From NCBI RefSeq assembly GCF_046036945.1, contig NZ_JBJQOQ010000026.1, forward strand, positions 9,961 through 73,960: a DNA stretch of 64,000 nucleotides, written 5' to 3'. Source of the stretch: Brevibacillus_C sp046036945. GTDB lineage: Bacteria; Bacillota; Bacilli; Brevibacillales; Brevibacillaceae. Each line of letters opens with the position of its first letter. Within the stretch, counting starts at the first letter, position 1. The translations under genes were made by a program, and so were the position numbers. Shown one piece after another: positions 33,332-40,866 of this stretch. Below the pieces are notes generated by a model that saw only the letters and a program-made list of their open reading frames with translations, was not told the DNA's origin and searched no databases.

Positions 33332-33350
33332 GTGTCGGATTACACAGCGA

Positions 33351-33947
33351 TTAACGGCTGTAAAACTCGACGATCAGTGTTTCATTGATTTCTGCCGGCA
33401 TCTCTTCACGTGCAGGCAGGCGGGTGTAAGTACCCTCCAGTGCATTGTCGTTGAAGGTGATGTAATTCGGCAGGAAGTTGCGGTTTTCCACAGAGTCTTT
33501 GACGATCGCCAGATTGCGGGATTTTTCGCGCAGGCTGATGACGTCACCAGGTTGTACGCGGTAGGAAGGGATGTCTACCTTCTTGCCGTTCACCAGGAAG
33601 TGTCCGTGGTTGACCAATTGGCGAGCTGCCGGACGGGTAGGGGCGAAGCCCATGCGGTATACCACGTTGTCCAGGCGGGACTCGAGCAATTTCATGAAGT
33701 TTTCGCCGACGACGCCAGCCATTTTGGAGGCATGCTCAAACGTGCGGCGGAATTGTTTTTCGTTCATGCCAAACATATGGCGCAGTTTTTGCTTTTCTTG
33801 CAGCTGGATCCCGTACTCGCTCAACTTGCGGCGGCTGTGGCCGTGTTGTCCGGGCGGGAAGTTGCGCTTAATGTCTTTTCCGGTTCCGTCGAGGGAGATC
33901 CCCAGGCGGCGAGCCAGCTTGTGGCGAGGTCCTGTGTAACGAGCCAT
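33351..33947 (-). CDS. rpsD: 30S ribosomal protein S4
   Basis: 198 residues, beginning MARYTGPRHKLARRLG. The S4 RNA-binding domain lies at about 90-155 (SRLDNVVYRMGFAPTRPAAR). It is a primary 16S rRNA binder and binds its own leader RNA. Zinc-binding cysteines found in some S4 proteins are absent. It stands alone with a structured leader and a terminator. AAGGAGAC precedes the ATG. Confidence 0.99.
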   Translation of the reverse strand: MARYTGPRHKLARRLGISLDGTGKDIKRNFPPGQHGHSRRKLSEYGIQLQEKQKLRHMFGMNEKQFRRTFEHASKMAGVVGENFMKLLESRLDNVVYRMGFAPTRPAARQLVNHGHFLVNGKKVDIPSYRVQPGDVISLREKSRNLAIVKDSVENRNFLPNYITFNDNALEGTYTRLPAREEMPAEINETLIVEFYSR

Positions 33948-33998
33948 GAATTCAGTCTCCTTTAATATGGGATTCGCAGGTGTTTACTTCCGAAAGGT

Positions 33999-34093
33999 TA
34001 GTTCCATCTTTAGCTACACGAACGTCGGACGGTAGCGTTTCCGCATCGTGCTCCGTTTAGGGGAGTCAGCCGCTGCCTAAAGGGATGAAACTA
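33999..34093 (-). promoter_or_regulatory. S4 autoregulatory leader RNA
   Basis: Read on the minus strand, AGTTTCATCCCTTTAG (34092-34077) can pair with CTAAAGATGGAACT (34013-34000), enclosing inner helices about 60 bases long, 50 bases ahead of rpsD. This matches the architecture of the Bacillus rpsD leader, which binds free S4 to repress translation. The identity is inferred from position and pairing. Confidence 0.6.
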
Positions 34094-34203
34094 AGAGGGT
34101 TCCTCCCGTTTTTACCTACAATCAATGCTACCCTGACACATACACTCAATAGTATACGCTTGCCCCCCGGAAAGTCAAGGAGAATTTGGGTTGGGCACTG
34201 TCA

Positions 34204-36486
34204 TTAGTACGCGATAAAGGGAGGTCTTTGGCTTGACAGTTCGTTCTTCTTATCCAGGAAGCGGGAGAAGGCTACGGCCGCATCGGCACGGGAGACGACA
34301 CCTTGCGGATTGAATTTCTGATCTTGCGGCTTCATGATGCCCAGTGTTGTGACGATCGCAATCGGCCCGCGGTACTTGGAATCCTTCACGTCCTGCAGGT
34401 CGGTTTTGAACATGGAATCGTATGTTGCCAGCTTGGAGTACCCGAGCGCCCGCACCAGCATCTCTGCCAGCTCTTCACGGGTAATCTGTTCATCCGGTTT
34501 CAATTCTTTTTGCGACTTGTCGATCAGTCCGCTGTCTACTGCCGCCTCAACGGATGCGAAATAAGGCGAACCTGCGGCCACGTCGCTAAATGTCGCTTTG
34601 CGGTTGGCATACTGAGCTCTGTAGAAGGAACCTTGATTCATGCTGATGATCAGCATCTCGATCATTTCACCGCGGCTGATCGGCCTCTGAGGCATCAGCT
34701 TGCCGTCGATCAGGGAAATGGCGTCGTATTCGTACATCAGCATCAGCTCTTGTTCGGCAGGATGGCCTTTGATGTCAGTCGGCATCTCTTTGTGCAGGAC
34801 AATCGGCTTGCCGGTTTGTTCACTGACCCATTCGCCCGATTGCGCATCGTAGAGGTACGGTTCCTCTGATGGCGTCACATTCACCCGGTAGACCAGTTTG
34901 GCCTGCCGCGGGGTATTGGGATCGATCGTTTCACCTTTTTTCATCCGATTTATCGTATTTTGATCCGAGTAGAACACGTAAACCGGTTCCACCTGGCCTT
35001 CTTTCAACCACGCTTCTGCCGCTTCGTCCGGCTGCTTGTGGGCAGGCAGGCTGCTCGGGTAAGTTTCGTTCCCCCAGTTGATGTCATAAGAGTTGATTTC
35101 GCCAGTCCGCACGTCAAAGTCGATATACGCGCCGCCTGTGGCTGCTTGGATGCCGTTCACATAGCGTTGGAATTGAACAGAGGCCCAATCAGAGCGCAGG
35201 TCGAACATTCTATCATTTTGGTTATCGGTGTAGAACAGCTGCGAGGCAACGGATGGGGACCACTTGCGGATGGCTTCCATCGCCTTTTCTTTGGCCTGCT
35301 CGGCGGTCAATTTGCTTGTTGACTCCTTGCCTTCAAGGGGGCGCATGCTGCCGACCGAATAGGACATAAGGTCACCGGTAGTTGCCGAGATAGACACGTA
35401 CAGGGTTGTCTTTTCCTGCGGATCCTTTCCTTTGGCAAACTGCAGACTCCAAACGGGTGTGCCGCGGTAATCGTTTTCCGAGTAATTGGCCCCCTCCAAT
35501 TGGTAACCGGACAATCCGAGTACAGCTTCAGCCATCTTTGCCGCTTCCGTCTGGTTGAGCTCTCCCCCTCTGTTCCGCTGACTGAGCGGGTTCTTGCTGA
35601 CCGCCTCCGGGGCAGCAGCTTTTTTCAATGGCTGCATCGATTGGTTCAGCGCTTCTCCGGTTTCAGCATTCACGTAAAAGGTAAAGGGGTTGCGATAGGC
35701 GAGACGGGCTGTCTGTTTGCCGGACGCAGACGGCCGATCCCACGGAATGAAGAAAATCGGCTTGGCTTCGGCATTTTTCGTAAACTGTTCCAGTGCCGCA
35801 TCCGTGCTGATCGTGTCGGCAGGTTTGGCAAACTGTGCCCGATCATCCCAGCTCAGCCCGTAGCTGGTCACCTTGCCGGCACCGTTGACCGTTATGTCGA
35901 TACCGTTGTCCATGACAGCGATCCCGTCGATCATCCGAACGTAATGGAACCCGTGATAGACGTTGGGGCCAAGCGGAGTTTTCGGTGCAGGACCCGCGGT
36001 ATCCAGTTTGACCTGGCTTGCACGCTCGGACGCAACCTGCTGCAGGTACTTCTCCGCCACCTGCTGGGCCTCTTGCCGGGAGATGCGTTTGCCGGCAGAA
36101 GATTGATTGTCGTCGTCATCATACGTATAATAACTCGTCAATTCGCCTGTGTCGGCATTGACGCTGACACTGATCGAACCGTTGCCCCGCTCCCCTTTGT
36201 CATTTACCTTGGTCCATTGAAAAGACCACTCGGGGAAAGGACGCCAGGGATCGGCGGAACGCAGGTAAGTGTCTGTCAGTTTGTAATCATTTGGCGGTTG
36301 GCCAAAGCGGGTGGCTGCTGCCAGTGCTTGAGCTTTGTTCAGTTTGACATCGTTCACTGAAACAGAAGTCCCCGATGAAGCCGAGGTTGAGGCGGATGAG
36401 GCAGATGAGGCAAAGGCTGTCGTGGCGGGAAGCGCCAAAGATGCCGACAGCAAGATGAAGCAGGATTGTTTCAAGAGTTTTCTCAT
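34204..36486 (-). CDS. YcdB/YcdC-domain surface protein with SLH modules
   Basis: 760 residues. A signal peptide (SFILLSASLALPATTAFA region) is followed by repeated PepSY/YcdB-YcdC-type units (about 50-570; recurring patterns such as AKEKAMEAIRKW, GEINSYD and ATTGDLMSY), and the C-terminal 160 residues hold two to three S-layer homology modules (SDVAAGSPYFASVEAAVDSGLI, KPDEQITREELAEMLVRAL). SLH modules bind pyruvylated wall polymer, so the protein is displayed on the surface. PepSY-type repeats may inhibit or bind proteases. Function unknown. Confidence 0.85.
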   Translation of the reverse strand: MRKLLKQSCFILLSASLALPATTAFASSASSASTSASSGTSVSVNDVKLNKAQALAAATRFGQPPNDYKLTDTYLRSADPWRPFPEWSFQWTKVNDKGERGNGSISVSVNADTGELTSYYTYDDDDNQSSAGKRISRQEAQQVAEKYLQQVASERASQVKLDTAGPAPKTPLGPNVYHGFHYVRMIDGIAVMDNGIDITVNGAGKVTSYGLSWDDRAQFAKPADTISTDAALEQFTKNAEAKPIFFIPWDRPSASGKQTARLAYRNPFTFYVNAETGEALNQSMQPLKKAAAPEAVSKNPLSQRNRGGELNQTEAAKMAEAVLGLSGYQLEGANYSENDYRGTPVWSLQFAKGKDPQEKTTLYVSISATTGDLMSYSVGSMRPLEGKESTSKLTAEQAKEKAMEAIRKWSPSVASQLFYTDNQNDRMFDLRSDWASVQFQRYVNGIQAATGGAYIDFDVRTGEINSYDINWGNETYPSSLPAHKQPDEAAEAWLKEGQVEPVYVFYSDQNTINRMKKGETIDPNTPRQAKLVYRVNVTPSEEPYLYDAQSGEWVSEQTGKPIVLHKEMPTDIKGHPAEQELMLMYEYDAISLIDGKLMPQRPISRGEMIEMLIISMNQGSFYRAQYANRKATFSDVAAGSPYFASVEAAVDSGLIDKSQKELKPDEQITREELAEMLVRALGYSKLATYDSMFKTDLQDVKDSKYRGPIAIVTTLGIMKPQDQKFNPQGVVSRADAAVAFSRFLDKKNELSSQRPPFIAY

Positions 36487-36556
36487 GAATGTTCCTCCCT
36501 AACAGCAGAGTGTTTTCTACTCCTTTGGACGTGGAAAGAGTTCGTTTGTTTCAACA

Positions 36557-36605
36557 GAGGGAATTTTCTTTTTCCCTCCAGACCTCTTTTTTCGACAAAA
36601 AGAGG
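36557..36605. other. Two small hairpins in the divergent spacer
   Basis: GAGGGAA/TTCCCTC (36557-36578) and CCTCTTTTT/AAAAAGAGG (36583-36605) lie side by side in the leader region of the minus-strand SLH gene and just upstream of the -10 box TATAAT (36632-36637) of the histidine phosphatase gene. Confidence 0.45.
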
Positions 36606-36671
36606 TTATAGCAGTGCCCGAGCCAATCCCTTATAATAGTAATGATATGTTTTACATCGGGGGACTTGCAC

Positions 36672-37265
36672 GTGAGTACAACGATCTACTTTATCAGACA
36701 TGGAGAAACTGAGTGGAACAAAGCGCGGCGAATTCAGGGACATAGCGACATCGCCCTGACACCTGCCGGCATCGAACAGGCAGAACGACTGGCTGAGCAC
36801 CTTGCCGGACAGGCGTTTTCTGCTGTTTATTGCAGTGATTTGCAGCGTGCATACGAAACGGCCAAACGGGTAGCTGAAAAAGTCAGTTGCCCCTTGTTTA
36901 CGCTGCCTGTCCTGCGCGAACGCTGTTACGGCAAACTGGAAGGCCTATCTTATGAAGAAATCAGGAAGAAGCTGAAAAATCCGCAGCAAGACGAAGCGCG
37001 CTTTGGCATAGAGCCGTTCGAAGCCATGCAAAAACGCGCCTATGAATGTTTGACCTCATTGGCAGTTGCTCATCCGGGCGAAACGCTGGCGGTAGTCAGT
37101 CACGGCGGTCTGATCAATTCGTTTCTTCATTACGTCTCGAACGGTGCATGCGGGACGGGAGTTACGCGGCTTGAGAATACTTCGATTAACGTACTGCGCT
37201 ACGACCAAAAGAAATGGGAAGTGGTAAAGGTAAATGACATACAGCATTTGCGAAAATCTGGCTGA
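36672..37265 (+). CDS. Histidine phosphatase family protein (phosphoglycerate-mutase-like)
   Basis: 197 residues with the phosphohistidine motif FIRHGETEWN at the N-terminus and the second catalytic histidine in VVSHGGLIN. The GTG at 36672 follows GGGGGA and puts the RHG motif at the usual place. Members dephosphorylate sugar phosphates, alpha-ribazole phosphate or other small molecules; the exact substrate is open. Gene order before a GGDEF gene resembles Bacillus near rpsD. Confidence 0.9.
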   Translation: MSTTIYFIRHGETEWNKARRIQGHSDIALTPAGIEQAERLAEHLAGQAFSAVYCSDLQRAYETAKRVAEKVSCPLFTLPVLRERCYGKLEGLSYEEIRKKLKNPQQDEARFGIEPFEAMQKRAYECLTSLAVAHPGETLAVVSHGGLINSFLHYVSNGACGTGVTRLENTSINVLRYDQKKWEVVKVNDIQHLRKSG

Positions 37266-37308
37266 TCGGGTCTTCGCGGGAAGGGCGGAATAGGAGAGGG
37301 GGGATTAT

Positions 37309-39555
37309 GTGACCATCAACCGAAAAATAGTTGGAAAAATAGAAATAGCCTTTACATATATGAGCCGCTTTTTCCTGCGTGCCTGGCAGGAACGCCGCTC
37401 AGGCTTCCTCTTCCTGACCGACGGAAACGGCTGCGTGCTGGAAGTGACGCCGCTTACAACCAGCCAAGCCGGGATACCCTTTTTGCCGACGATAGCCGTC
37501 GGAGAAAATCTTGCCGAAGGCGGCGATACAGCCGTAGCTCAGGCGATCTGCAGCAATCAGGCTGCCGTAATGGCTGCTGACAGCCATCTCTGCTGGGGCG
37601 CGGTGCCGCTGCTCGGAGATGACGGACAGTTGTGTGCGACGATTGGCATGGTGCTTCCGTCTGGAGGGAACCAATGCGACATCGCCGCTTATCTGCTCGG
37701 AGTCGAATCGCTCCTGCACCTGGGGTATGAAGCTTACCTGGATCAGGCAGCAGCCGAGATCGTGATGAACGCCAGCCAGTGCGACCGGGAACGGGATATG
37801 GTCAGGTATGTGATCGAGCAAGTACAGGAAAAAATCGGGAAGGGGTACTGCTCAGCAGCAAAATTGGATGAAAACGGATTTGTCATGCCAGGCGAATTGG
37901 TCTGTACGGACCAGCAGCCGCATGATTTGCTGAGCGAGTACCTCCTCCAAAACAACATCAAGTGTACTGAGCAGGTAAACGAGAAAAATGGTCACTTGGT
38001 TTTAATACCCGTTTTCTGTGAGGATAAACCCCTTTACGCATTTTTTCTGCACAAATCTTCTGAGCAATCGATCAGTAGCTTTGATGAGCAGGATGCCGCT
38101 TTTCTGGCGAACGTCGGTGAAAAATTGAAAAATGTGCTGCTGCGGGCAGTCATTTCTGACGACATCGTGAAGAAGGCCAAGCAGAAGGATTTGCTGTACA
38201 GCTTGACGAGAAAGATGCTCGCATCCATTGACGTCAACGATGTCCTGACCGAGATCATGGAGAGTGTCGACCAGCTCTACCCTGACTTCGACCTGGATAT
38301 CTACTTGACAGTCGATACCAATACGGCATTGCCGGTAAAACAGCTTTCCTTTCAGGACGAGGCCTGCAAACTCAGCAGCAAGGCGTACATGCAGGGCAGC
38401 TTGATCGTCGGCAGCAAACCCGTCTCAGGCAAGCAGACGACCATTGTGGCAGCGCCGCTGATGGGAAAACAGGGCATATACGGCGTGCTGCAGTTGACCG
38501 CCGAAAAGCGGGTTGAGATCGATAACAACGGGACGGAGCAGATCAGCATTTTGGCTGAAACGGCGGGAACAGCCTTTGAAAATGCCCAGTTATACCAGCA
38601 ATCACGCAATCTCATCCGCGAGCTTCGCCTGATTAACGAAATGGCCAAACAGCTCAATCGCAGTCTGGATGTCCAGGAGATCCTGCGGTTCGTCACCTCG
38701 CTGATGTTGGACAACTTTGCGGCCGAGTACTGTGCGATTCTGGAAAAATCGGATGATTGCTTCACTGTTTTGTCCAGCTCTTTGCCGGAACAGATCGGCA
38801 GGACGGTTTCTGCAGAGGAAGCGCTGCTCTCCGAGATCGTCCGGGACAAAGAGCCGATTATTTTGGCCAGTCCCCGCCCGGAGTCGGGGGAGTTTTCGCT
38901 CATGCCATACGCTTCTTTAATGGCTGTTCCACTGCTGCATGAAGCAGAAGTGGTCGGTCTTTTGCTCGTTCTGGATTCGCGCCGGAATTTATTTGGCTTT
39001 GACGATTTCAAACTGCTGCAGATCTTCGGCCAGCACACCAGTCTGGCGATGACCAATGCGCTGCTGCACAGCGAGGTAGAGCGGATGGCCATAACGGACA
39101 ACCTGACCGGGTTGTACGTTCGCCGCTATCTGGACGAGCAGATAGCCGCATCCTTGGAACAGGACAGTTTTGGCTCGCTGATCCTCGTCGATATCGACCT
39201 GTTTAAAGAGGTAAACGACACCTACGGCCACCAGAGGGGTGACGAGGTGTTGATTCAGGTAGCGGGCCTGATCAAACAAAATATCAGGGAGGCCGACATC
39301 GCCGCGCGCTGGGGAGGAGAGGAGATGGCCATCTACCTGCCGGGCGTGGATTTGTTGACTGCACTCAATATAGCCAATCGCATCCGCAGCCGTGTGGAGA
39401 CCGAGACGAAGCCGCAGGTGACGGTTTCCAGCGGCGTCGTGCAATGGGATCGGACTGTCCGGCAAGAAATGACGGTGAGCAGGTTGTTTCACTTGGCCGA
39501 CCTCGCTCTCTATGAAGCGAAAAACAAAGGCAGAAACCAAATCTGTCTGGCATGA
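37309..39555 (+). CDS. GAF-GAF-GGDEF diguanylate cyclase (YtrP-like)
   Basis: 748 residues. An N-terminal region (1-200) and two GAF-like sensor domains (about 280-440 and 460-590) precede a C-terminal GGDEF domain (about 600-748). The active loop reads RWGGEEMAIYL, a permitted GGEEM form, and READ five residues ahead matches the RxxD inhibitory I-site. It probably makes cyclic di-GMP in the cytosol under control of small ligands. B. subtilis ytrP also lies near rpsD. GTG start after GAGAGGGGGG. Confidence 0.88.
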   Translation: MTINRKIVGKIEIAFTYMSRFFLRAWQERRSGFLFLTDGNGCVLEVTPLTTSQAGIPFLPTIAVGENLAEGGDTAVAQAICSNQAAVMAADSHLCWGAVPLLGDDGQLCATIGMVLPSGGNQCDIAAYLLGVESLLHLGYEAYLDQAAAEIVMNASQCDRERDMVRYVIEQVQEKIGKGYCSAAKLDENGFVMPGELVCTDQQPHDLLSEYLLQNNIKCTEQVNEKNGHLVLIPVFCEDKPLYAFFLHKSSEQSISSFDEQDAAFLANVGEKLKNVLLRAVISDDIVKKAKQKDLLYSLTRKMLASIDVNDVLTEIMESVDQLYPDFDLDIYLTVDTNTALPVKQLSFQDEACKLSSKAYMQGSLIVGSKPVSGKQTTIVAAPLMGKQGIYGVLQLTAEKRVEIDNNGTEQISILAETAGTAFENAQLYQQSRNLIRELRLINEMAKQLNRSLDVQEILRFVTSLMLDNFAAEYCAILEKSDDCFTVLSSSLPEQIGRTVSAEEALLSEIVRDKEPIILASPRPESGEFSLMPYASLMAVPLLHEAEVVGLLLVLDSRRNLFGFDDFKLLQIFGQHTSLAMTNALLHSEVERMAITDNLTGLYVRRYLDEQIAASLEQDSFGSLILVDIDLFKEVNDTYGHQRGDEVLIQVAGLIKQNIREADIAARWGGEEMAIYLPGVDLLTALNIANRIRSRVETETKPQVTVSSGVVQWDRTVRQEMTVSRLFHLADLALYEAKNKGRNQICLA

Positions 39556-39588
39556 CTGGCAGCATTGGCGGACCATGACTTGGAATAA

Positions 39589-39630
39589 CCCTCCTGTCCT
39601 ACGGAAACCATAACAGCAGGACAAGGAGGG
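39589..39630 (+). promoter_or_regulatory. RBS-overlapping hairpin before the lipoprotein gene
   Basis: CCCTCCTGTCCT (39589-39600) pairs with AGGACAAGGAGGG (39618-39630) with one bulge. The right arm contains the ribosome binding site AAGGAGGG of the next gene, so the fold would hide it. Confidence 0.5.
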
Positions 39631-39637
39631 AGCCGCG

Positions 39638-40513
39638 ATGAAACAGATGCGCAACGGCATATGTCTGGTTCTCGCCCTGGCTATTGCCGCGGGGTGTTCA
39701 CAGGTGAAAACCGCGCAAAGTCCAGAGGCGGAATTCATGCAGGTGCGGAACCAGTTACTCTCGGAGAACAGCTATTCATTTTACGGGACGACAAGGGCGC
39801 TGACGGGTAATACGGCGGAAGCCAGCCCGGTTACCTTTTACGGGCACAAGCAAGGATCGGATATGGTGCTCAATGTCAACATAGCGGATCCTGACCGGAA
39901 GCACTCAAAAAACATGTCGCTTTTGTCTCAAGGCCGGACCATGTACGTCAAACAGAGTGATCAGCAGGAGTGGGAACCGGTTGGCGGCGATCATATCGGT
40001 CTGATCCAGGAGTTTGCTAACTGGAATCCAGTGACCAACTTCCTGCAAATGGATGGCATGAGGACGAAGGTGCTGCCTGTTCGCGATGGCGTGCGAACGG
40101 ACAACGTACAAGCCATGCGGGTACTGCTCAACTCCGACAAGCTAAAGGAACTGCTCGCCAGGCAGTTGAAAGAGCAAGCAAGCAGTCGTGTGCAATCCGT
40201 TCATCTTCCTAAACAAAAATGGGCCTGGCAGCTGTCCGCGCGGGATTGGCGGAGGAATGAGAGCGGAGCCCATATCCAGGCAGAGCAATCTCACCGCGAT
40301 ATAGACGAGCTGCTGAACAACATGGTGCTGGATGCGGAGTGCACGCTCTATTACGACAAGCAGACCAAATTGCCCATCCACACATTGATGAGGATTCATT
40401 CCCGGTACGATCTGAACGGTCAACGAGTCTACGAGCACTCGGAAGTAGACACCTACCTGCAAAACTACGGCAAGACCTACAACTTGCCAAATCCAGCCGG
40501 AAAACAGAAGTGA
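39638..40513 (+). CDS. Lipoprotein of unknown function
   Basis: 291 residues. The N-terminus has a lipoprotein signal with lipobox IAAGC, so Cys 20 should be lipidated. The rest is soluble, mostly beta-rich, with recurring features such as GRTMYVKQSDQQEWEPV and CTLYYDKQTKLPIHTLM, the style of LolA/LppX-like extracytoplasmic folds, but I do not recognise a family. It follows the diguanylate cyclase gene after 82 bases. Confidence 0.75.
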   Translation: MKQMRNGICLVLALAIAAGCSQVKTAQSPEAEFMQVRNQLLSENSYSFYGTTRALTGNTAEASPVTFYGHKQGSDMVLNVNIADPDRKHSKNMSLLSQGRTMYVKQSDQQEWEPVGGDHIGLIQEFANWNPVTNFLQMDGMRTKVLPVRDGVRTDNVQAMRVLLNSDKLKELLARQLKEQASSRVQSVHLPKQKWAWQLSARDWRRNESGAHIQAEQSHRDIDELLNNMVLDAECTLYYDKQTKLPIHTLMRIHSRYDLNGQRVYEHSEVDTYLQNYGKTYNLPNPAGKQK

Positions 40514-40866
40514 CACCAGGACAGTCAAGCGTCTTTCTCTCAACGGGAAGGCGCTTTTGTTGTTGCCGGGAGCGAAACTGTTAAAAACCGCTGTCGAATA
40601 TGCTAGAACGGATGCTTTTTTTGGAGGGTAATCTGTACTATAATATATAGAATCTGGGAGTCTATTTTTGCCGGCATGAGAAAAAATGCAGTCGTTTCAA
40701 GGCTGCCGGCAGTTTAATCAAGTCGTATAACACCAAACAGTTACGTTTTTCCTATGACATGCAGAGGAACGTGACGCTTTATGCGAACGTCCGTCATACA
40801 TAATTGCAGTACCCACTCATCCTTCCTGACGACAGGGAAGGCAAGTTGTCAAAGGGGTTGTCTATT
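40514..40866 (+). other. Intergenic leader before ezrA-like gene
   Basis: TATAAT at 40639-40644 is a plausible -10 box, with a poor -35. Two copies of the palindrome TGCCGGCA (40669-40676 and 40704-40711) can pair with each other. No known riboswitch motif is visible. It would make a leader over 200 bases long. Confidence 0.4.

Noticed and set aside
40514..40866. Cyclic-di-GMP riboswitch, suggested by the nearby cyclase gene
   Set aside because: The conserved GEMM core segments are absent.
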